Origin: Dillenia suffruticosa
Taxonomy: Eukaryota; Streptophyta; Magnoliopsida; Dilleniales; Dilleniaceae
Reading direction: 5' to 3'
Assembly: GCA_033439265.1 (NCBI GenBank)
Contig: JAVTVX010000008.1
Location: 4,030,001 to 4,094,000, forward strand
Length of the DNA stretch: 64,000 nucleotides
Below are positions 1-10,462 of the stretch, piece after piece. Both the position numbers and the translations under genes were made by a program. The notes beneath the pieces are model-generated. The model made no database searches. It was not told where the DNA came from and worked only from the letters and a program-made list of their open reading frames with translations. The stretch's first letter is position 1; each line of letters begins with the position of its first letter.

Positions 1-841
1 CAGGCAAGGATAAGATCGAGCTCTATGTGCACTGTGCAACGAAGATCTTGTTCTTATGTGTCCGTCACTACTCCAATTTCATAACTCAGAAGTCGATTCA
101 AAGGTAAAATATATATATCTCTCTCTGTCTAGGGTTTCTGTAAGATTAGGGTTTCAATTTTTTTTTTCTTCTCTCTTAGTTTTGACGATTTCTTTGATAA
201 TTTGTTCTTCTCTCACCTTGACCAAGCTCTCGCGTCTCGCAGCGAAGATCAACCTTTGCATGCTCTATACAACGAGAATCTCGTTCTTGTGTCCGTTGCT
301 AGGTCAATTCAGAGGTAAAATCTCTCTTTCTCTCTTTTTATTTCTGTCTAAGGTTTCACAACTTAGGCCCGTGTCATCAAGCTCAAGATTCTCGATAACA
401 TTTCAAGTCAAGCTCGAGCTCACCTACAATTAACTCGAGCCAAGCTCGGGTATTATGATACTCGAGCTTGACCCATGTGTCATAACAAACCTACTCTAAA
501 CCAAGCAAGGACATTATCCAAAATTCATATCTATTAAAGTGTTAAGGGAAAGATACAAGTGTTATTTAATGGTAAGCTAGAGGAGGCAAAATGTAGTTGA
601 CTCGATCTGATATAATCTATAGTTAATTAATATTGTGATTAAATATTAATACTCCTTAATTAAGATTTCAAATTCGAATCTTGCATACAAACATTGATCT
701 AGATTTTGTTAAGTTCAATGCAGTTATCAAATACCAATGGTTAAAAATATATATATATATATATATAATGATATAAAATTTAAAGAGGATCCAAATGGTA
801 TATAATAATGCTTGAAAATTAATGAACTCCCTCCATACCTG

Positions 842-878
<37 letters not shown>

Positions 879-1495
879 ACTAATGACTCCACGCATAAGT
901 TATAACATGGAAAACAAAACCAGAGATGGAAGATTTAAAATTAAGGCTAAGATTGACCATGTATATGAAGTTTATTCACCATGTAAATGACATAACTGTA
1001 AGAAGCAAATGGGAAACCGTCATCCTGTGGTTCTATCTACATTCATGATCCAGCCGTGCTGACAAAAAACAAAAGAGAAACAATCCAATGCAAACAACCG
1101 ATCAAACCAAAGCTTGGAAAAAAAAAAGGATCAAACCAAAGCTTGGAAAAAAAAAGTGGCCAAAGCTTGGAAAAAAAAGTGGTTTTAAGTATCCCAGGAT
1201 CAAAAACAATCAAGCAGAATATAGAAGGATCAACAACAGCATAATGAAGACAGCTTCTCTTCTCATCAGCCCCATCAATGATCAGTGACCCGATTATCTA
1301 CAAAATTGCTTCACCATCCATCACCAAGCCTCTGTTCTGCAGCAGTCTGCACTCATCCCCAACTGGATTATTTACAGAACCCACTTTTTGAAGCCATCCA
1401 TTCAATCCGCCAACCAGTTTTGGTGTTGCTAAAAGAAAAATAATTATCTCCTGATTAAGTCAGTGTGTCAAGTTCAACTTCAATCAGTTTCCCTT
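1..1495. other. Left-edge intergenic region with a duplicated segment
   Basis: No gene could be modelled here. Positions about 31–150 and 231–365 are diverged copies of one another; each has a short exon-like stretch ending in AGAGGTAAAAT or AAAGGTAAAAT, followed by a pyrimidine-rich stretch and a TCTAGGGTTT or TCTAAGGTTT motif. This could be the 5' end or a non-coding exon of a gene to the left. Positions 370–470 repeat CTCGAG-type words. There is a TA run near 748–768 and a 30-plus A run at 842–876. Positions 1100–1180 hold three tandem copies of a CAAAGCTTGGAAAAAA unit. The last part (about 1290–1495) is probably the 3' UTR of the PP2C gene on the minus strand. Confidence 0.5.
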
Positions 1496-4239
1496 TCAGA
1501 TAACTCTGGGTAATAGATTTACTTCCTCATCTGCATTAAGGGAGTAGATGTCGACTGGCGATTTGGTGAAGTAACCTGTACCATGTTTAAACATATCCCC
1601 GGAGGGGTTTTTGTTGTGATCAAGGTATATGACTATCACTGTGATATCATCATGGAAATGCCGCCTTACTCCCTTTTCTATTCTCTTTATGTCTTTATAT
1701 CTCATTTCTCTCTTCTTTGCTGCCACCTGAAGGGCTGCTCTCACCAATCTCTTAGCTATTCCCTGCAAGAATGTCAACATTAGTCTAACAAACTTAATCC
1801 TTTCATTTGAAGGACCATAACAGAGATTTTTTTTTTTTGGGGCCCCCGCGGGGCCCCGGGGGGGGGGGGGGTGGCCTTGACAACGGGGAGCAGGTAAGAT
1901 TCGAACTTATAAACAAGCTAGGATTTCAGTCATTTGGACAGGTTTTTGAGAAAAAGCTCTTGGTTGCGACCATAATAGATATTGAACAACAACAATTAAG
2001 CCTTCTTTTTGTGTTGTTCTAAAATGGGAATCAAATTCTTCTCATTACTCTCTTTTTAATTGCTCGGGAAGTGTCTTAACCAGAAAATATATCAATGTTG
2101 TGGATTAACAAAAGATTTCCAAACAAATCAAGGGTCAACAACTTACAGTTCTTGGGCTTTTGAAAACAATCTCTACTGCGGCTTCATCACTCAATTGTTC
2201 CCACAGTCCATCTGATGCAAATATCAAGAACAAATCTTGTGAACTAAGCTTTCTACAAAGTACTGAGGGCTCAGATGTCATGACAGGTCTTTTCAAAGGA
2301 ATAGGGTTCCCATATTGCTGAAAAAATGGGTCTCTATTGAATTCCGGTCTCTTCAAATAAACATCCCCAATGGACCTTGATACCTGAGAAGGCATAAAGT
2401 GTTCAGACTAGTATCTAGCTTCATGTCTTTGTGTTGAGACCACATAAGAAACCTAGCATCAAGGGATAAAGTAACATCCACCAAGAGCACCAAACAGTTT
2501 AAATCAGGAAAAGAACAACAAAGAAATCTAACTCTCAGTTTTTGCACAAGATGCATGGGAATCATAACCCTATAATTTCAGACTAGCTAGTCTAAAGTAA
2601 TTGATGAGATTTACTATTGTTGGTAGAGTAGATAAAATATGCTTGCAAAGGTATCAAAGCACCTATACAATATGACTAACACTATGCAGATATTGTGCAT
2701 GATGCACATCAGGCAAAAGTTTAAAGCATGTGACTTAGGTGTGGAAGGTACTTTCAAATAAGATAGTTATAAACCCATTTTCCTAAACAAATATGACAAT
2801 GTATTCTTGACCATGACAATTCTTTTAATAAAGCTAAAGGAAAGCAAAACAAAGAAGAATAAAATAAAGTACAGAGAACAACAAGATACGGCAATAACTA
2901 CTTTTACGCTTACAAACTATATCCACGAGCCAATGAAATTAGATATTATATCTTTGTCTTGTTTAGTAATGCATGTTGAATTAATCAAAACAATTATTTT
3001 CTCCAGCATCTTCACTTTTGATAGTAGAGTTCCAGATCACAAGTGGACACAAAGCAGACTTAGAAATATGCTTTCTTCAGGTGGAAGAATAGAAGCAAAA
3101 GCCACATGAGATTGGAAAGCAAACTCATGAGCAAAAAAATAAATATAAATTATGGGCTTCCTTTAAGGAAAAGGTAACCTACATTAGAGAATTTGACCAA
3201 CAAAAATCTGTTTAACCAATGATCCTACTATCAATAACAGGTTTTTCTTCCAATTATTATTAACGATTTAGATTAACGATTTAGATAATGGATGGTATAA
3301 GTTGAGCAGCCGAAAGACTATACAAAAAGGATGATGATGACTGGGCAGTAGGCACACCATGGGAACAGATTGGTCATGCTTTCTGTTTACTTCAATCTAT
3401 GTAAACAAACATTCTCATATCAGATTCTTGCATTGTCAAACGTGCCATATTTCTATACACCGAGATACATCAGACCAAACTTATCAAACCAGGTTTCTCA
3501 CACAAACTCACCTATGACTCAATGTTAGGGACTAAATAAATTCTTTCCGACATGTAAAGATTCCTTTAACCTTGAAAATCAATGATTTTCAAACCAAAAT
3601 GTAAACACAGGCAAAACAAATAATGCAAGCAAATGAATGCACTCATACCTGAATTATGCCTTTTATTCTCCAAACACCACGTGTATACATGACAATATGT
3701 GAATCATCAGGATGAAGAGCCTTGACCTCCTTCCTCACTTCCTCAACCCCTACATTATGATCAGTTGACAACCGCTCAGCAACAACTGAATTTTTCTTCC
3801 CTCCCTTTGAATCTTTCCGTCCAAGAACCACTCTAGAATCACCAAGATTTGCCACATACAGTTGATCATTTGCAATTGCTCCAACAAGACAACAAGACCC
3901 AACAGAAGCAATTTGTGGCTTCATTGGCAGTGCCGTCTTTACCAAGTGGACAAAATCTTCTTCTGTTGCATTAAATGCTCTTTTTATCACTTCGGTTGAT
4001 AACCCACCTTGCTCATTTGAAAATTCTGAAGCAATATAATTTTCATTAGTCCATCAGAGAGAAAGAGAGAAATTATGCAATGCGTATATGGTTTCATTAA
4101 AATGGTATACATGATAATGTGAGATATATAGAGAATGGATGAACAGATTAACTACCGGAGAGCATCCGCGTAATAGAAAACCAAACATTTTCCACCAATT
4201 AGGGGATAACATACAAGGATGTGGAGAGAGAGAGAGAGA

Positions 4240-4281
<42 letters not shown>

Positions 4282-5288
4282 AATAAGGACATGCCTCTCT
4301 CTGTGTGTATGCAGATGGCACACCTGGTTCAAACAACATCTAGAGATACAAAAAAAATTAAGCTAATTAGCAAAACGGAACATTTTAGTAAAGGAAACCC
4401 ATTAGTACATAATATAAAACAAAGAAGAGAACAGAATATAAAATGATTAAAACAAAATAACATAAGCACATTAAACAAACATAAACTTGGAAACCCAGAT
4501 AGAAAAAACTAACCAAAAATAATACAACGCATATCAAAATCAACAATTGAAAAGAAGAATCAATTAACCAACGATAACCTAAACAACCCAAATAGATATC
4601 CTAAACAGTTGGCCATACAGAACAGTTCGTCAAAACCCAATCCTAATTAAGAAATAAAAACTACAAACTAAAGAGAGAAAAAAAAAAAATTAAAAGAGAG
4701 AGAGAAAAATAATGGGAAGAAAACATCATACACAAATTAGCAAATATACCTTAAAATTCCGGATAGGAAACTACACTAATCAGCAACAAGAACTTAGAAG
4801 CAGTAGAACAAATTATAGAGAGAGAAAGAGAGAACAATCGGAAATTGGTTGAAAATGAAAAATTATCATACATACACATCAAACAAACAGTCAAAACCAA
4901 ATAGAAAAATAAAATAAAATTCATCAAGTTCATTACATCCAAGCAATGAAGAACCTCTAATCAATTCACAGAGAGAAAAATAGAAATTTCAAAATAACAC
5001 AATAGATATTAAAAAATTAAAACTAGGGTTTTTTCGAGAATTACTCTGTAAATAAGAGAAGAGATTCTTATTCACAAATTGGGAAGCCTCAGGGCCACCA
5101 TGACCATCATAAACACCAACATAAGTAGCAAAAGGAGAAGTATAGACTTGACTCTGATCCTCCAAACTCGAATTCGCTTGCACTACTGCTATCGAATAAT
5201 CTCCAGAGGCGTGTGGCTTCAAGTCCGTGTGCCATAACAAACCATCCCCTGTTCTCCTCCCAAAACACCTAGAAAACGCCCTCAACAT
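1496..5288 (-). CDS. Protein phosphatase 2C, clade D (At4g33920/PP2C63-like)
   Basis: Mg/Mn-dependent Ser/Thr phosphatase. Four exons on the minus strand join cleanly: 5288–5045, 4025–3649, 2383–2147 and 1762–1496, giving 374 aa. The start is the ATG at 5288 ([12 protein letters not shown]); codons upstream in the same frame are in the GA-rich leader. Visible PP2C motifs are DGHGG (residues 61–65), GDSR (143–146), ASDGLW (263–268) and the late metal-binding HFHDDI (DD 324–325), so the catalytic site looks complete. The block [10 protein letters not shown] and the C-terminal DIYSL tail are typical of plant clade D. From family knowledge, clade D enzymes dephosphorylate plasma-membrane H+-ATPase at its penultimate Thr and are opposed by SAUR proteins; that this gene does so is inference. 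Length fits the family (about 380 aa). Intron 3 carries a GC-rich SINE-like insert, intron 1 a GA microsatellite. Confidence 0.93.
1821..1965 (-). mobile_element. SINE-like insert with GC palindrome in PP2C intron 3
   Basis: Read on the minus strand this stretch has a B-box-like AGTTCGAATCTTACCTG, then a GC-rich body with a near-perfect palindrome (GGGGCCCCCGCGGGGCCCC on the plus strand at about 1839–1857), a run of about 15 G, and ends in a poly(A) tail (poly(T) on the plus strand at 1827–1837). A pol III-type box plus terminal A tract suggests a tRNA-derived SINE. No target-site duplication could be fixed by eye, so the class is tentative. Confidence 0.35.
4215..4280. repeat. GA microsatellite in PP2C intron 1
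   Basis: Nearly pure (GA)n tract of about 60 bases with small TGAGGG interruptions. It reads through as a low-complexity RERERE or LSLSLS frame and is not coding. Confidence 0.9.
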
Positions 5289-5401
5289 CTTCCCACCTCT
5301 CTCTCTCTCCCCCACTCGGAAATTCGTTTCCCTATGTAAAATTATGTTAATTTGATGAAAGGGAACGTTGAATTTATGTGATTTGGTTGCGGGTTTCGAG
5401 T

Positions 5402-5438
<37 letters not shown>

Positions 5439-5560
5439 TGTGCTTCGTGGGAAGATGAGTGGGGGGCTGAGAGGAAGAAGACGCGTTAGAGGAAGAAACT
5501 GTAGATTTTGATTTTTGGGCTCGTCTCTTCGTCAATTGTGCGTTAAATACGCGTTAGTTA
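5289..5560 (-). promoter_or_regulatory. PP2C 5' UTR and proximal promoter with CT tract
   Basis: Immediately upstream of the PP2C start codon. A pure GA run at 5406–5436 (CT in the sense direction) lies about 120 bases upstream of the ATG. Such pyrimidine tracts are common around plant transcription starts and can bind BPC/GAGA-type factors. No clear TATA box was assigned. Confidence 0.5.
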
Positions 5561-5989
5561 AAGCTAAAAAGTAAAAAATATAAATAATAAATAAATAAAG
5601 TGACCAAATTCTTTTGAAAATTTTTAAATATTTTTTTTGTTGACCCTAATCTTCCATTAAAAAAAAAAAAAAAGAAGAAGAAGAAGATTGCCTTGGAAGA
5701 TAAATGGGTATCTTTTATTTCTAATGAATAATACATTATTGCATTTAAAATAAAAATAACGTATACTGAATTTACCCTAATCTATTTGTAAAATATATAG
5801 CAATATATGATATTCTATTTAATAAATATTCGATCTTTTATTTTTTTTTATTTGATTAATACTATAATAATTTTTACATGAATATTCAATAAAATTCAAT
5901 TTATTTCGATTCATCTCAATTTTATTTGTATAATTCTAAAATATTTTTACAGAATAAAAGCAAATTAGACCAGAAAGATTAGATTACGA
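5561..5989. other. AT-rich intergenic spacer
   Basis: Very AT-rich with A and GAA runs at 5659–5688. I see no gene or complete element. Confidence 0.6.
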
Positions 5990-7590
5990 GAAGTGATCCA
6001 AGTCCAGTGCATAGGCTTATTGGTCTAAAATGGGACACTGTTGAGGCTTTGGAATTCTTTAGGAATGGGGGCATATACCTATGTCGTTCAAGGCCTTGAG
6101 AAAATAACCCACCTCCCCAACAATGTCCCAGGAAGCTTTGAAGACCAAGCCAGCACACTATCTAAATCCGGAGCTTCCCCACTTACCACATCAAAAAATT
6201 GCATGTGTAATCTCTTCTCTTCATGGCAAAGATATAAGTTTTTCGTTCTCTTGATCATTCACTACCTTGTGAATGAGACCTTTAAGATCCCCCGAATGAT
6301 AGGATTTTTAGAGGAAAAGATACCTTTGAAATAATCTGCAAAACGATCCTCAATTTCTCAGTGATCTTCAGACCAGGTGCCTTTCTTAGTCTGCAAAGTG
6401 TCTATTGAAACAACTACCAATACTTAGTTAGTACCGTGACTAAACCCTAGTGTCATTAAATATGATCTCGAATTTGAGTTTTTTGTATGACGAAATCCGA
6501 TACCAGAAAAACTTTGTCCCTTAAGGACTCAAATCGAATCGAATCGGATTTAGTCTCTTAATACTTTGGAGAGGTGAAAAAAGTTTTGAGTTAGCATTCC
6601 CCTCCTTGATACATTGAACTCTCAGCTTGCCCAGAGCTTCAATTTTCTTAAAACACATTTTTGAACTCATCTCTATTCCATTTCTTCAGGGCTGTACTTG
6701 TACTTGTAATTTTGCTTGCAAATATGAATCTTGGGGGCCTACATATTCCGAGTTCTATGACCATCGACACTTTTTTAAAGTTGGGGTTCCTCTACCACAT
6801 CTCTTCGAATTTAAAAGTTTTGGAACCCTGTTCTCTTACGCGCTAACTTTGAGAGCAATGGTGTATGGTAAGAAGTAATAGACGGGAGATGGTGAACAAT
6901 TGCTTTTGGGAACAACAGTCCGAGTCGTCATCAGAAATGCATCTATCGTCTCTTCTGGATATCCGCTTGTAGCACCCTTTCGTTAGACAAAGAAAAAGGA
7001 TACCCCGCAAATCCAAGATCCATCATTTCATACCCCTGAACGAGTGCTCCAATGCTACTTCTCGCTCCCCTTTTGGGATTGTCAAATTCTTAACAAAATG
7101 TCTTCAGAGTCTCTGTTTTGTCACCATCTACTTTTAATTCCCCACTTGCAATGGACCCATCCGGTTCTTTTTTTTTATTAATTCGATTAAATTTGATTTG
7201 AGTTAATTATGTTTACTGTAAGTCAAAACTTAAACATGAGAATTTATTTAAGAAAATTCAGTACCTTTCCGTAGTACCGGGCAAAATCTTTTTTATCATG
7301 ATCAATTCGACCCACCACATATATAGCAAAATTTGGGTAGATATTCACATTTAGATGAAACCTATATTTGCATCCCCAGATTAAATTGTCGTACATAGGT
7401 GCATCCATATTCATCACCTCACCAAAAAGAGCCATTATGTTCCTCGCAACTCGGAGTTGGTAAAAGATACCTTCCCTCACCTCTTTCCCAGCAACCATTT
7501 TTATATACTCGGATGACACCCCATCTTTTGTTTTTTTTACATATATATTCAGGTTTTGTTCTAACTATTTTGTTTCAAATAATATAGAAC
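5990..7590 (-). mobile_element. Degraded non-LTR retrotransposon (LINE, L1 type), 3' part missing
   Basis: Broken pieces in L1 order read on the minus strand. At 7519–7244 there is an ORF1-like piece (ARNIMALFGEVMNMDAP, then WGCKYRFHLNVNI), similar in layout to the DUF4283/zinc-knuckle region. From about 7080 to 6860 the endonuclease end is seen (MMDLGFAGYPFSLSN, then IQ-R---F), followed at 6820–6600 by FKFEEMW, NPNF, ASKI and KKWNRDEFKNVF, the usual linker between endonuclease and reverse transcriptase. At about 6410–6330 TKKGTWSEDH and FADYFKGIFSSKNP precede RT, then FKASWDIVGEVGYFLKAL, and finally the RT motif HFRPISLCT at 6006–6029. Several frameshifts and stops separate the pieces, and two AT-rich inserts (about 6425–6590 and 7140–7243) interrupt it. 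Everything after the first RT block, including the catalytic YADD region and tail, is absent. Confidence 0.8.
6425..6595. repeat. AT-rich dispersed repeat copy 1, inserted in the LINE
   Basis: About 170 bases with the pattern TATxGATAxTTAxTTAGT…GAATTTGAGTTTTTTGTATGA…CTTTGTCxxTTAA…GATTTAGTCTCTTAATACTT. Diverged copies occur at about 21325–21505 and 22205–22400. It separates the endonuclease end from the RT beginning of the LINE relic. Probably a short non-autonomous element; class not determined. Confidence 0.45.
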
Positions 7591-10462
7591 CCAATAAAAA
7601 TCGATTTTCTTTAAAATTTTATTTTTTATTCTCATTATTCAATCTAAAATCTATAAAAAAGAAAGTGTAATACATTACTGCCGCACCTGGGAGTTCAATA
7701 TTGACATCCCATCTATGAGTTCGCGGATTAAAATCTTCTCTTTGCATTGGAGATTTTTTCTATTATATAGAGAGAGAAAGAGAGCAATGGGATAAGAAGA
7801 GGAATTGAACAAAGAGATTGAGTAGAAAATGGGTATAATGGGGGTGGCTTAAAGAGTGAAAATCGTGTGATGAGAGGATAGAGTAGATGGCGCTTTCATG
7901 CCTTTCAATGGTCTAATCTTCGTCCGAGAAACAAGGGGCCACGAGAGGAAGTAGGGAAACAGTAATATTATGACCCCATGCAATGAATATTCAAAAAACT
8001 TCAATTTTATCTTTATTTTATATAATTTTATTAACAAAATCCATAATAATATATAACATTATATATTAAATAAATATTCAATCTTTTGAATTGATATTTT
8101 TATAATCTTACAAAAAAATCAATTTATTTCTATATATATATATATTTAATATTTTACTTGTAATACCTTTTAACTAAATAAAAATTTGACAAAAATTATA
8201 GATTTTTACAAGTAGATGTTAATTATTTCATTAAAAATGTGTTAACATCATTATTAAATTAATAACTTATTATCTTAACAAATCTACCTAATTTTAGTCC
8301 GGTCTAATTTCAATTTTTTCAAACACAAATATAATATTTATGAATAAATATTAAAAGAATCTATTTTTTTATAAACCATCAGTATTTGATAATCATATTG
8401 ATCTCGACTAAATCTAGTTCAAGTCAGGTTAGCCCTTAAGAGCAAACTCTCCTAGAATCTTTTTTTTTTATTATTCACAAAATTCGAACTTAAAAACTTA
8501 TTTAAAAAATTTTAATACTCAACCATTCGATCAATTAAATGTTATAATAAAATGAATATATTAATTACACGTAACAACTATAAATCGGACAAGTTAATAA
8601 ATATATTGATAAATTATGTATAAGCTTTCTCCTATATAAGTTTTTAAAAACCAATTAAACTCACACCACTGCATTAACCATGTGTATCTTTGGGTATTAA
8701 TGTATAAAATTATGAATTTTGGATATCAAAATTATGATTCGAACAAATTTATGATGCTGAATAGGTAATAAGTTCACAAATATATATATACATAAATCTA
8801 ATTAATTATAATTTAAGATAAATATATTATTTTTCTTTTCACCATTAGTATCCGGGATTTACTCGACAATCAGGTTCGAGCACCGTTAGGTCAATTTTAG
8901 AGATTAGCTCTCCTAAATCTTTTTTCGTGAGATCAAACTTGAGATCTCTTATTAAGAGAATAGAGTATCCGACTACTCAAGTTAAAGGAGTTTGATATAA
9001 AAATATTATTTAATTAGAAAGTTTGAGTGGTAAATTTACAAATCATAAGATTACTATACATCAAATCATCAATAAAATGAAAGATACACATGATAATCTA
9101 TGGTAGTTTATAATTTTAATATGGTAAATGTTTATTTGTAAACTTTCTTTCAACAAATTTAGAGAAATCCTCTACCTCTATTCCCCGGAGATTTCACATG
9201 ATTTTGGGGAATGACATGACAGATAGCATCTTTAGGATTTTACATTTATTATGTAAATAAATAAAAATATTAAATCATGATTTTTTGTGATACCGAAGGT
9301 TTATTAAATTTAATGCAACTTTATGGGTGCCGTGACCAAATATCCATTTATTAAATTGCAAGCGGACAAAATCATTATTATTATTATTATTCATTACTCC
9401 CGTCATTAATATTTCTTAAATAAAAAATAAAATAGATGTAAAAAAATTTTATTTTTAAAAAAATTCAATTCAAATCGAATTTAATTATATTTAAAATGAT
9501 TAATGGATATAATAGTTTATAAAAAAATATTTTTGTTATTATTATTATTTGATTAATATTTTTCAACCAATTGAAAAAATTGAAAAAAATTATTTTAAAT
9601 AAAATTTTCACTTTCCTATAAACTCATCCTTACCAAAGTTTGGACTTGATGAAGGGAAAGAAGTGAGCGGTAAGGCATAAAAAATAATGGAAATGTTTTT
9701 ATAAGACGTGCGGTTCAAGAAATATTTACAGTGGTAATTTCCATAAATGAAAGACCCCATTTATTCACGCCAGAAAAACAAACAGAAATATTAAATAAGC
9801 TTTCATGTAGAAAAATCAAGGAGATTTCATCATTTTTTATTCAATTAAAATTAGGTAAAAAATTATTAATATAATAATAGTTCTTTTTTTTTTTTGAAAA
9901 AATAATATTTCTTATTAAATTTGTTGAGTATACTTATTTGGTTATCAATGTATATAAATATAAATTATTACATATGTTCAATGAATTTATTAATGTATAT
10001 TAAAAGAGTATTTGTGGATCATTTTGTATGCAATGAAAATAATTTATGCCCATAAGCTCCTAAAAGATAAATTATGTCTAATGTTTTGATCGCTATTCAT
10101 TATTAAAAAAAAAAATTAACTCTCTCAAATTCTATTTCTTCAGTTTCATAATTCGAATCCAAAATTTATGATTAAGAGAATACAATACCGTACTGCTACA
10201 CCTGGTTTACCAAACATTGTTTAGATATATGATTCTCGGACACTGACGAGAAGAAACTATAATTTCTTTTGAATAATACAAGTCGCCATTGTCGCATTAA
10301 CATCATACTTGGAACAAGTCAAGATTACAAAAAAGGCACACAGCCAATCCTGTGGTTATGGTCAAAACCCATATTAGAAGCCAAGATGGACACAACCTTT
10401 ATGGCATCCAACCATAGTCCCAAAACTTGGATCTAGTTCAAAAAGGTCAGTCTAAACATATC
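7591..10462. other. AT-rich intergenic region, repeat fragments only
   Basis: No gene model is supported. Fragments of a dispersed repeat with the words TTCGAATTTGAGA/TCTTATTAAGAGAATAxAGTA and CTACTCAA appear at about 8375–8540, 8845–8995 and 10115–10215, and in part at 7660–7760. The rest is AT-rich filler. The last about 200 bases before 10463 are probably the 3' UTR of the RING gene. Confidence 0.5.

Noticed and set aside
4054-4446. Open frames on both strands through the GA repeat
   Set aside because: They encode only LSLSLS or RERERE low-complexity sequence from a microsatellite inside the PP2C intron.
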